Of a DNA stretch of 64,000 bases, positions 58,299-64,000 are shown one piece after another (the stretch's first letter is position 1; each line of letters begins with the position of its first letter). Source of the DNA: Nocardioides sp. SLBN-35 (GTDB lineage Bacteria; Actinomycetota; Actinomycetes; Propionibacteriales; Nocardioidaceae); contig NZ_VFNU01000001.1 in assembly GCF_006715725.1 (NCBI RefSeq), positions 930,001 through 994,000 on the forward strand, given 5' to 3'. The position numbers and the translations under genes are program-made. The notes below the pieces were generated by a model. That model was not told where the DNA came from. It worked only from the letters and a program-made list of their open reading frames with translations, and searched no databases.

Positions 58299-59362
58299 CC
58301 ACGGATCCGGCGGCAAGCCCGCTCCTCGGGGATCGGCAGCCTGCTCGTCCGGGAATGTGGGACAGCACGTTGCGCGGCGACCTCGGGGGCATCCTGGGGT
58401 CGCTGCGCAGCAGCCTCGCGGTCTCGACGTACCAATCGGGTCGCATCGTCCTCATCCGCAACCAGGGCGACGTGGTGAACACCCACCTGCGCTCCATGCG
58501 CGGTCCGATGGGCATGGCCTATCGCAAGGGCACGCTCGCGGTGGGGACCCACAATCAGGTCAAGATCTATCGCAATCTCGCTTCAGCCGCCGCCAACATC
58601 GAGCCGGCCGGCAGCCACGATGCCTGTCTGGTCCCGATGCGGGCGATCTACACCGGCGACCTCCGCATCCATGACGTCGCCTGGGCGGGCGGTGAGCTGT
58701 GGGCCGTCGCGACCCGGTTCTCCCACCTGGTCACCTTCGACGCCGAGCGCAGCTTCGTCCCGCGCTGGAAGCCGCCGTTCGTGACAGCACTGACGGCCGA
58801 GGATCGCTGCCATCTCAACGGGCTCTGCGTCGTCGACGACGAGGTTCGCTACGTCACCGCGCTGGGTATCTCGGACACCGCTGGTGGCTGGCGGGAGGAC
58901 AAGGCGCGCGGCGGGGTGATCATGGACGTCACCACCTCGGAGATCGTCGCCAGCGGACTGTCGATGCCCCACTCCCCGCGGTGGCATGACGGCCAGCTGT
59001 GGTTCTGCGAGTCCGGGGAAGGCAGCCTGGCGCGGGTCGATCCAGCTACGGGCGAGGTCACCACCATCGCCTCGCTGCCCGGGTTCACGCGAGGGCTGTC
59101 CATGGTCGGCCCGCTGGCCTTCGTGGGGCTCTCGCAGGTGCGCGAGAGCAGCACCTTCGGTGGGCTCCCGCTCACCTCGCGGCTCGATCGGCGCCAGAGT
59201 GGCCTCGCCGTGGTGCACATCGAGACAGGAGAGGTCCTCGCCTCGCTGGCCTTCGACGACCAGATCCAGGAGATCTTCGAGGTCACCGTGCTGCCCGGGA
59301 TGTCCTACCCCGAGCTCGCCGAGGACGACTCCCCGCTGGTCGACAACTCGTTCTACCTGTAG
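58295..59362 (+). CDS. TIGR03032-like beta-propeller protein (DUF4915 family)
   Basis: A 355-residue protein without signal peptide. It has propeller-like repeats: GSLRSSLAVSTYQSGRIVLI, MGMAYRKGTLAVGTHNQVKI, HDVAWAGGELWAVATRFSHL VTFDAE, LNGLCVVDDEVRYVTALGIS DTAGGWREDK, GLSMPHSPRWHDGQLWFCES GEGSLARVDPATGEV, and ends PELAEDDSPLVDNSFYL. These closely match the TIGR03032 family, which occurs near radical-chemistry or peptide-modification loci and in algae; function is unknown. GTG start overlaps the stop of the secreted FN3 protein, so the two are made together. No modification enzymes are adjacent. Confidence 0.85.
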   Translation: MTTDPAASPLLGDRQPARPGMWDSTLRGDLGGILGSLRSSLAVSTYQSGRIVLIRNQGDVVNTHLRSMRGPMGMAYRKGTLAVGTHNQVKIYRNLASAAANIEPAGSHDACLVPMRAIYTGDLRIHDVAWAGGELWAVATRFSHLVTFDAERSFVPRWKPPFVTALTAEDRCHLNGLCVVDDEVRYVTALGISDTAGGWREDKARGGVIMDVTTSEIVASGLSMPHSPRWHDGQLWFCESGEGSLARVDPATGEVTTIASLPGFTRGLSMVGPLAFVGLSQVRESSTFGGLPLTSRLDRRQSGLAVVHIETGEVLASLAFDDQIQEIFEVTVLPGMSYPELAEDDSPLVDNSFYL

Positions 59363-59422
59363 CGGAGGGCTTCGAAGGACGGCGGTGACGGGTCGAGGTG
59401 ACGGCTGGGTCATCATGGCTGC

Positions 59423-60196
59423 ATGGCCTTCCGCACCTACGTCGCCCTCGGCGACTCGTTCACCGAAGGGGTCGGTGACCCCGACCCGGCGCGCCCCAAC
59501 GGCCTGCGCGGATGGGCCGACCGCACCGCCGAGGCGCTCGCGGCCGCGGCCGCCCGCGACGGCGTCGACTTCGGGTACGCCAACCTCGCCATCCGCGGCC
59601 GCAAGCTCCCCGCGATCATCGACGAGCAGGTCGACGCCGCCATCGCGCTCGGCCCGGACCTGGTCAGCATCCACGGCGGTGGCAACGACGTGCTCCGCCC
59701 CAAGGTCGACATCGACGCCCTCGCGGCGACGTACGACGAGGCGATCGGCCGGCTCGCCGCCAGCGGCGCCCACGTCGTGGTGTTCACCATTGCCGACCCC
59801 GGCCTCAACGGGGTCATCAAGGTGATCCGTGGCCGGACCGCGATCTTCAACGAGTGGGTCCGCGAGATCGCCGAGAAGCACGACGCGACCCTGGTCGACA
59901 TGTGGCGGATGCGCGGCTGGAAGGTCGCGGAGGTGATGGACGAGGACCGCCTCCACCTCAACGCCGTCGGCCATCAGATGATCGCCATCTCCGCCCTGGA
60001 CGCGCTCGGTGTCGCCCACGACCTGCAGCCGATCCCGCCCGTCCCGGCCCCGGTCCTCAGCGCCCGCCAGCAGCGCGCCGCCAACCTCGCGTGGGCCCGC
60101 ACCCACCTCGCTCCCTGGGTCCAGCGCCGCGTCACCGGCCGCTCGTCGGGCGACGGGGTGGAGCCGAAGCGCAGCACCTTCCTGCCCATCGGGTAG
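59423..60196 (+). CDS. SGNH/GDSL-family esterase
   Basis: A 257-residue cytosolic hydrolase. Block I FRTYVALGDSFTEGVGDPDP with nucleophile Ser, block II Gly in FGYANLAIRGRK, block III GGGND (Asn) in SIHGGGNDVLRP, and block V D-x-x-H in DEDRLHLNAVGHQ. No signal peptide, so the substrate is intracellular. It may remove acetyl or other ester groups. C-terminal 40 residues are basic and helical. The tRNA-Gly gene follows 30 bp after the stop. Confidence 0.93.
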   Translation: MAFRTYVALGDSFTEGVGDPDPARPNGLRGWADRTAEALAAAAARDGVDFGYANLAIRGRKLPAIIDEQVDAAIALGPDLVSIHGGGNDVLRPKVDIDALAATYDEAIGRLAASGAHVVVFTIADPGLNGVIKVIRGRTAIFNEWVREIAEKHDATLVDMWRMRGWKVAEVMDEDRLHLNAVGHQMIAISALDALGVAHDLQPIPPVPAPVLSARQQRAANLAWARTHLAPWVQRRVTGRSSGDGVEPKRSTFLPIG

Positions 60197-60226
60197 CATC
60201 CTCATCGCTCCGGTTCGCCGGGGCCT

Positions 60227-60302
<76 letters not shown>

Positions 60303-60317
60303 CTGCTCCAGCGCGTG

Positions 60318-60548
60318 TCACGTGGCGGAGCGCCGCCCGCGGAAGAAGTAGACCACCGGCAGCACTCCGGCCGAGTTCACGAACGTCAGCGCGAGCGCCC
60401 ACCGCCGCTTCGACCCGTTGACCTCGCTCTCGTCGCGTCCCCTGAGATCGGCGAGCGCGGCGGCCTTGAGCGCACCGTCGACGGCGCTGCCGACCAGGAT
60501 CGCCTTCCGGGTGCGGGGGCTGAGGTCCGTCCAGCGCTTCTTGGCCAT
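60318..60548 (-). CDS. small membrane protein, PLDc_N-like (phospholipase D nuclease N-terminal-like)
   Basis: A 76-residue protein: MAKKRWTDLSPRTRKAILVG, then AALADLRGRDESEVNGSKRR, then ALALTFVNSAGVLPVVYFFR. It resembles the actinobacterial 'PLDc N-terminal' membrane proteins, with a hydrophobic C-terminus and a basic end, and no nuclease domain. CGAGGAG precedes the ATG. It converges on the tRNA gene. Function unknown. Confidence 0.72.
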   Translation of the reverse strand: MAKKRWTDLSPRTRKAILVGSAVDGALKAAALADLRGRDESEVNGSKRRWALALTFVNSAGVLPVVYFFRGRRSAT

Positions 60549-60579
60549 GTCACTCCTCGGGTCGGGGTTGAATGTGTCC

Positions 60580-61356
60580 ATGGTGCACTCGGAGCCCCCG
60601 CCGTTCAGGTTCACCCCCCGCTCTCGGCGGCGTACCGGCCTGGTCGTCGCGGCCGTGCTGATGGCGGCCGGCAGCGCCTGGGCCGGCTACGGGCTGGGCC
60701 TGACGATCATCGACGCGAACGACGACGCGCCGCCGGCGTACGTCGCCCTGGACGCCGCCGCAGCCGGCACCATCGGCGGCCTGGTCATCGCCGCGATCGG
60801 CGCCATCGGCTGGCTGTTCATGATGGACCGCTTCCCGCTCGCCCTGAGCAGCTGGCACAGCGCCAGCCTGCTGCTCCTGTGCTCCGCGCCCGGCGTGGTG
60901 CTCGCGACGCGGGAGCTCGGCGCCGGCGGTTGGTACGACGTCGCGGCCGCCGGGCTGGCGACGGCCGGCGTCCTCGCGCTGCTCGGCGGCTCGCTGCTCG
61001 CCACCCGCCGGCGCCTGCGCTGGCACGACGAGCTGCGCCTGATCGCCGAGGGCACACCGGTACCGGCGACCGTCGTCGAGTCGGGGCTCGACCCGGACGA
61101 CTTCGAGGAGGCGTCGAACGTGATCACCACCGCGACCTTCCGGTTCACCGGGGCCGACGGCACGTCGTACCTCGTGCACCAGCGAGTCACCATCCCCGCC
61201 GCCGCGCCGATCGTCGAGGGCCAGCGGACGACGGTCTGGTACGACCCCGCGGACCCGCTCGACGACAAGCGCATCGTGGTCGCGATGGTGCACGCGCTGC
61301 GCTGGAACGTGCCGGTCCCGCGCGCGGCGACCGAGGAGCCGGTCGTACCCTCCTGA
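60580..61356 (+). CDS. membrane protein with DUF3592 domain
   Basis: A 258-residue protein with four membrane segments (GLVVAAVLMAAGSAWAGYGL, AGTIGGLVIAAIGAIGWLFM, ASLLLLCSAPGVVLATRE, AAAGLATAGVLALLGGSLLA) and a C-terminal soluble DUF3592-like beta domain: EGTPVPATVVESGLDPDDFE, TATFRFTGADGTSYLVHQRV, EGQRTTVWYDPADPLDDKRI. DUF3592 proteins often respond to envelope conditions but are uncharacterised. The next gene starts 1 bp after its stop. Confidence 0.8.
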   Translation: MVHSEPPPFRFTPRSRRRTGLVVAAVLMAAGSAWAGYGLGLTIIDANDDAPPAYVALDAAAAGTIGGLVIAAIGAIGWLFMMDRFPLALSSWHSASLLLLCSAPGVVLATRELGAGGWYDVAAAGLATAGVLALLGGSLLATRRRLRWHDELRLIAEGTPVPATVVESGLDPDDFEEASNVITTATFRFTGADGTSYLVHQRVTIPAAAPIVEGQRTTVWYDPADPLDDKRIVVAMVHALRWNVPVPRAATEEPVVPS

Positions 61357-61357
61357 C

Positions 61358-61990
61358 GTGGACTTCACAGGCTTTCCCGTCGCGGCGCTCGACTTCTACG
61401 ACGACCTCGAGGTCGACAACACGAAGTCCTTCTGGGAGGCCAACAAGGCCGTCTACACCGACAGCGTGAAGGCGCCGATGGTCGCCCTGACCGACGCGTT
61501 GGGCCAGGAGTTCGGCGCCGCGAAGGTGTTCCGGCCCTACCGCGACGTGCGGTTCGCGAAGGACAAGACGCCGTACAAGACCCATCAGGGCGCCTTCGTC
61601 GGCGTCGGCCCGGCGACGGGCTGGTACGTCGAGGTGGCGGCGCCCGGTGTCCGGGTCGGCGGCGGGATCTACGAGGCGTCGGGGGCGCATCTCGCCCGCC
61701 TGCGCGAGGCGATGGCCGAGGAGAAGACCGGCAAGGTCCTGCAGCGGATCCTGCGCGACCTCGAGCGCGGCGGGTTCGAGGTGGCGGGAGAGCGGCTCAA
61801 GACCGTGCCGCGCGGCTACGACAAGGAGCACCCTCGCATCGAGCTGCTCAAGATGAAGACCGTGCTCGGCATGCGCTCCTACGGCTTCGAGCCGTTCGTG
61901 CACACCGCCGAGCTACTCGACCGGGTGCGCGAGGACTGGCGTCGGCTGCGCCCGCTCGTCACCTGGGTCGCTGACGCGATCGCGGAGTGA
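61358..61990 (+). CDS. DUF2461 family protein
   Basis: A 210-residue protein with the TIGR02453/DUF2461 blocks: DFYDDLEVDNTKSFWEANKA, VFRPYRDVRFAKDKTPYKTH QGAFVGVG, GWYVEVAAPGVRVGGGIYEA, RLKTVPRGYDKEHPRIELLK. GTG start one base after the previous stop suggests coupling with the DUF3592 gene. The family is broadly conserved and of unknown function. No unusual features. Confidence 0.9.
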   Translation: MDFTGFPVAALDFYDDLEVDNTKSFWEANKAVYTDSVKAPMVALTDALGQEFGAAKVFRPYRDVRFAKDKTPYKTHQGAFVGVGPATGWYVEVAAPGVRVGGGIYEASGAHLARLREAMAEEKTGKVLQRILRDLERGGFEVAGERLKTVPRGYDKEHPRIELLKMKTVLGMRSYGFEPFVHTAELLDRVREDWRRLRPLVTWVADAIAE

Positions 61991-61999
61991 GCGGGGCGA

Positions 62000-62491
62000 T
62001 CAGCCGCGGACCCGGCGCAGGAAGGCGGCCAGGTTGCCGGTCAGCCGCTCGACCTGCTGCTCGACGGTGAGCGACTCGGGCAGTCGGCCCTGGTCGCTGA
62101 CCCTCTTGCCCCGGACGTAGAGCGAGCACTGCAGGTCGGCGCAGATGTAGGTGCCGACGGAGTCGCCGTTCTGCCCGGCCTTGCCGGAGCGCGGTGCGAC
62201 CATCAGCACCACGCCGCCGGAGCCGTGCGGCGTCAGGCACAGCGCGCACAGGTTCTTGCGGGGCACCCCGGCGCTGCCGTCGGTCGCGCGGAGCACGATG
62301 CCGTACGGCGACCCGTCGACCTCCGCCACGACGTACCCCCGCACCCGCGACTGCGGGTCCCGCCACCCGAGGAACTCGAGGTCCTCCCACGGCTGGTCGC
62401 GCAGGTCGCGGGGGACGTTGAGCCGCTTCGCCTCGCCCTTCGAGCAGTTCACGAAGGAGGCGCGGATCTGTTGCTCGGTCAGGGGGCTCAC
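62000..62491 (-). CDS. FBP-domain (FusB-like treble-clef) protein
   Basis: A 163-residue protein. N-terminal helices SPLTEQQIRASFVNCSKGEA KRLNVP, a central strand region VRGYVVAEVDGSPYGIVLRA, and the four-Cys treble clef formed by CALCLTPHG and TYICADLQCSLYV, closing SLTVEQQVERLTGNLAAFLR. This matches the FBP/FusB zinc-binding family; in staphylococci FusB binds EF-G and rescues ribosomes from fusidic acid, but chromosomal actinobacterial members have no proven role. The GTG at 62491 follows TAGGGT by 8 nt (leaderless candidate). Convergent with DUF2461. Confidence 0.88.
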   Translation of the reverse strand: MSPLTEQQIRASFVNCSKGEAKRLNVPRDLRDQPWEDLEFLGWRDPQSRVRGYVVAEVDGSPYGIVLRATDGSAGVPRKNLCALCLTPHGSGGVVLMVAPRSGKAGQNGDSVGTYICADLQCSLYVRGKRVSDQGRLPESLTVEQQVERLTGNLAAFLRRVRG

Positions 62492-62541
62492 ATCGATCCA
62501 CCCTACGAACCGGCGCCACCCATTTACGGGTCGGCGGAGGG

Positions 62542-62994
62542 TCAGGCGGAGGTGAAGCTCGCCATCGTGCGGTCCGGCTCCCAGAACGCCTTCATCGACC
62601 TCACCCGCCCGTCGTCGTCGACGACGTACACCATGATCAGGTCGGTCGTCGTGTGCGAGCCGTCCGCGAAGGACGTCTTGATCCGTCCGATGTTGGCGCA
62701 GGTGTTGCTGCCCGGGTTGGCGAACGAGTCGTTGATCTGGAACTCGAAGGTGTCGATCGGCGCGATCGCCTTCTCCCAGAACGCGGAGATGCCGGCGTGG
62801 CCGTGGTGCCCCTTGCCCTCGGGGTCGAACATCGACGGCCCGACCGGGTCCTCGAGGACCGCGTCCTCGGCGTACACCGTCAGCCACTCGGCCAGGTCGC
62901 CCTTGGCCACGGCGGAGTAGGACCGCTGCGACGCGGCGCGGGCCGGGTGCGGGTCGTTGGGGGCGTTCCACACGATCGCGTCGGAGGTGATCAT
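62542..62994 (-). CDS. ketosteroid-isomerase-like NTF2-fold protein
   Basis: A 150-residue cone-shaped NTF2-fold protein. ARAASQRSYSAVAKGDLAEW LTVYAEDAVLEDPVGPSMFD closely follows the mycobacterial Rv0760c KSI-like sequence (from memory); HAGISAFWEKAIAPIDTFEF and MKAFWEPDRTMASF are further matches. The catalytic-type Asp of KSI is in VLEDPVG. It may isomerise delta5-3-ketosteroids or another ketone. The ATG at 62994 follows TACGAT by 6 nt (leaderless). A KstR-type palindrome, ATAGAAC-N2-GTTCTAT, lies 20-35 bp upstream, tying it to steroid metabolism. Confidence 0.85.
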   Translation of the reverse strand: MITSDAIVWNAPNDPHPARAASQRSYSAVAKGDLAEWLTVYAEDAVLEDPVGPSMFDPEGKGHHGHAGISAFWEKAIAPIDTFEFQINDSFANPGSNTCANIGRIKTSFADGSHTTTDLIMVYVVDDDGRVRSMKAFWEPDRTMASFTSA

Positions 62995-63014
62995 GTGGCC
63001 ATCGTAGGGCGAAG

Positions 63015-63030
63015 ATAGAACGTGTTCTAT
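63015..63030. promoter_or_regulatory. KstR-type palindrome ATAGAAC-GT-GTTCTAT
   Basis: It satisfies the KstR consensus TnnAACnnGTTnnA at every position, with perfect 7-bp arms. It lies at the -35 region of the KSI-like gene. It would allow derepression by a steroid-CoA ligand. Confidence 0.75.
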
Positions 63031-63037
63031 GTTTCGA

Positions 63038-63118
63038 GACGGTTTGCTCGTCCCTCGCAAACCTCCTCAACAACCGGAGGACGGTTTGCTCGTCCCTCGC
63101 AAACCTCCTCAACAACCG
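63038..63118. repeat. 39-bp tandem repeat with internal hairpin, period 42
   Basis: Copies at 63038-63076 and 63080-63118 are identical over 39 bp. Each contains GGTTTGC-N9-GCAAACC. It lies between the KstR-type site and the next plus-strand gene. A slipped-strand or regulatory role is possible. Confidence 0.85.
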
Positions 63119-63185
63119 CCCGGGGGACTGCTGTGCGTCACCACGGGTTCACGGGCCGCTCACCGGGGCCTGTCACCGTCCGAGC

Positions 63186-63854
63186 ATGGCGAAGAAGCAG
63201 AAGGCCTGGATCCACGTGGGCATGCCCGGCGCGGGTGACGTCGTCGAGCCGGCCCTCGCCCACCACCATGCGGCACTCGTCGAGCTCGGCGTCGCCTCCC
63301 TCGCCCGGTCGAGCGCGGAGAGCTTCCGTGCCGCCGTCGAGATCACCCGCTCCCACAAGGACTGGGGTCTCAAGCGCGCCGACGTCGAGGGCCAGTGGAC
63401 GCGCCTGGTGCGCCGCGCCCGCAAGTCCCGCTGCGACGTCGTGTTCAGCCAGCCCCTCCTCGCGACCGCCACCGCCGAGCAGGTCGCTCTCCTCGTCGAC
63501 GCCCTCGCCGGCTACCAGGTCAACGTCGTGCTCACCACGGGCCTCGACGACGAGTCCGCCGCCCTCGCCCGGTGGCAGACCGCCTGCCGCAAGCCCGAGC
63601 GCCTCCACGTCCTCGAGACCGACGGCCTCGACCCCGGCCAGGTCTGGAAGGCCTTCGGCAGGCTCGTCGGGTTCGGTACGGCGTCCCTCGGCCTCGACGG
63701 GCTCCCCGGCGCGTCCGCCACGCTGCAGACGCTCCCGGAGGCGTTGCGTGAGGTCGAGCGGCTGGCTCGACGCAATGCGTCATTGGAGGTGCGGCTCGAG
63801 GAGCTGGACCGCAAGCGGCGCAAGCTCAAGCGGAGGTTGAGCAGCGCGGCGTGA
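63186..63854 (+). CDS. degenerate sulfotransferase-like protein with C-terminal coiled coil
   Basis: A 222-residue protein of uncertain family. It begins AWIHVGMPGAGDVVEPALAH HHAALVELGV, which has the shape of a sulfotransferase PAPS loop (HVG-P-K-T-G-T), but the essential K/T/S positions read G-A-G-D, so it probably cannot bind PAPS. DVVFSQPLLATATAEQVALL and the following strands suggest a remnant alpha/beta fold. Residues about 180-222 form a strongly charged coiled coil (EVERLARRNASLEVRLEELD RKRRKLKRRL). It may be a structural or regulatory protein. I cannot assign a function. Confidence 0.6.
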   Translation: MAKKQKAWIHVGMPGAGDVVEPALAHHHAALVELGVASLARSSAESFRAAVEITRSHKDWGLKRADVEGQWTRLVRRARKSRCDVVFSQPLLATATAEQVALLVDALAGYQVNVVLTTGLDDESAALARWQTACRKPERLHVLETDGLDPGQVWKAFGRLVGFGTASLGLDGLPGASATLQTLPEALREVERLARRNASLEVRLEELDRKRRKLKRRLSSAA

Positions 63855-63892
63855 GGTCTCGGAGTTGGTGCGTCTCGTGATCGACTCGCGGT

Positions 63893-63926
63893 GTTGGTTT
63901 GGCGCTCGCTTCGCTCGCGCATGTCG
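63893..63926 (+). repeat. dispersed 34-bp repeat, copy 2
   Basis: Matches the reverse complement of 1094-1127 with three differences. It is followed by low-information slush sequence with a 9-bp inverted repeat (63940-63948 and 63988-63996). No gene is supported to the window end. Confidence 0.6.
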
Positions 63927-64000
63927 GGCGCGCTTTTGCGCGTTGCCTTCCTCCGCTGCGCTCGCTGGCGCTCGCTGCGCTCCGTCCAGGCAACGCGGCG

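Overview
The window is about 70+ percent GC and every gene uses the strong G/C third-position bias of a high-GC actinobacterium. The gene content (GcoAB-type guaiacol demethylase, two-component phenol hydroxylase, IcmF, KstR-like and IdeR-like boxes, ECF42 sigma factor, many GTG starts, many apparently leaderless genes) suggests a soil actinobacterium of the Nocardioides/Pimelobacter type. This assignment is inference; no rRNA is present. One tRNA-Gly(CCC) lies at 60.2 kb. I see no prophage, insertion sequence, plasmid origin or CRISPR array.

Layout. 0-3.2 kb: truncated DUF480-methyltransferase, hotdog thioesterase, MFS exporter. 3.1-10.2 kb: two adjacent, divergently organised aromatic-oxidation modules, each with its own AraC regulator: gcoA/gcoB plus an EthD-like protein (guaiacol to catechol), and a phenol/4-hydroxyphenylacetate-type FADH2 monooxygenase with its flavin reductase (phenol to catechol). 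10.2-13.4 kb: MFS transporter and an ECF42 sigma factor with its DGPF/YCII partner. 13.7-22.9 kb: fused isobutyryl-CoA mutase icmF with a divergent MarR regulator, VWA protein, acyl-CoA synthetase, 3-hydroxybutyryl-CoA dehydrogenase, LMW-PTP, a small membrane protein and a GntR regulator. 22.9-27.8 kb: seven co-directional membrane proteins, four of them sharing a two-cysteine extracytoplasmic domain (five copies). 28.0-31.5 kb: branched-chain 2-oxoacid dehydrogenase E1alpha-E1beta-E2. 31.6-39.8 kb: a miniature Ser/Thr kinase, a GGDEF protein and secreted proteins (beta-propeller, lipoprotein, M1 peptidase, M19-like amidohydrolase). 40.0-46.7 kb: large membrane Fe-S reductase with a repetitive SLFD tail, acyl-CoA ligase, RHH regulator plus DUF4097 protein. 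46.7-55.1 kb: NAD-binding proteins with TetR, a secreted CocE-like hydrolase, and an IclR-controlled DmpE-F-G meta-cleavage lower pathway. 55.3-64 kb: siderophore-interacting reductase behind an iron box, dcd, secreted FN3 protein plus TIGR03032-like protein, SGNH hydrolase, tRNA, small conserved proteins, and a KSI-like protein behind a KstR-type palindrome.

How it fits together. Two upper modules deliver catechol, and a lower module turns 2-hydroxypenta-2,4-dienoate into pyruvate and acetyl-CoA; the ring-cleavage enzymes that would link them are not in this window. Branched-chain oxo-acid dehydrogenase, IcmF, acyl-CoA ligases and hydroxyacyl-CoA dehydrogenase point to active short-chain acyl-CoA metabolism, part of which appears to share one palindromic operator (16.88 and 21.22 kb).

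The most unusual signal is non-coding. Several 3' intergenic regions are filled, almost from stop codon to stop codon, by mirror-symmetric repeat arrays: direct copies followed by inverted copies at an exact 32-bp period at three loci (6.8, 45.1, 55.2 kb), a 22-bp period array of different sequence at 31.5 kb, and smaller relatives at 56.3 and 20.3 kb. I know of no name for this class.
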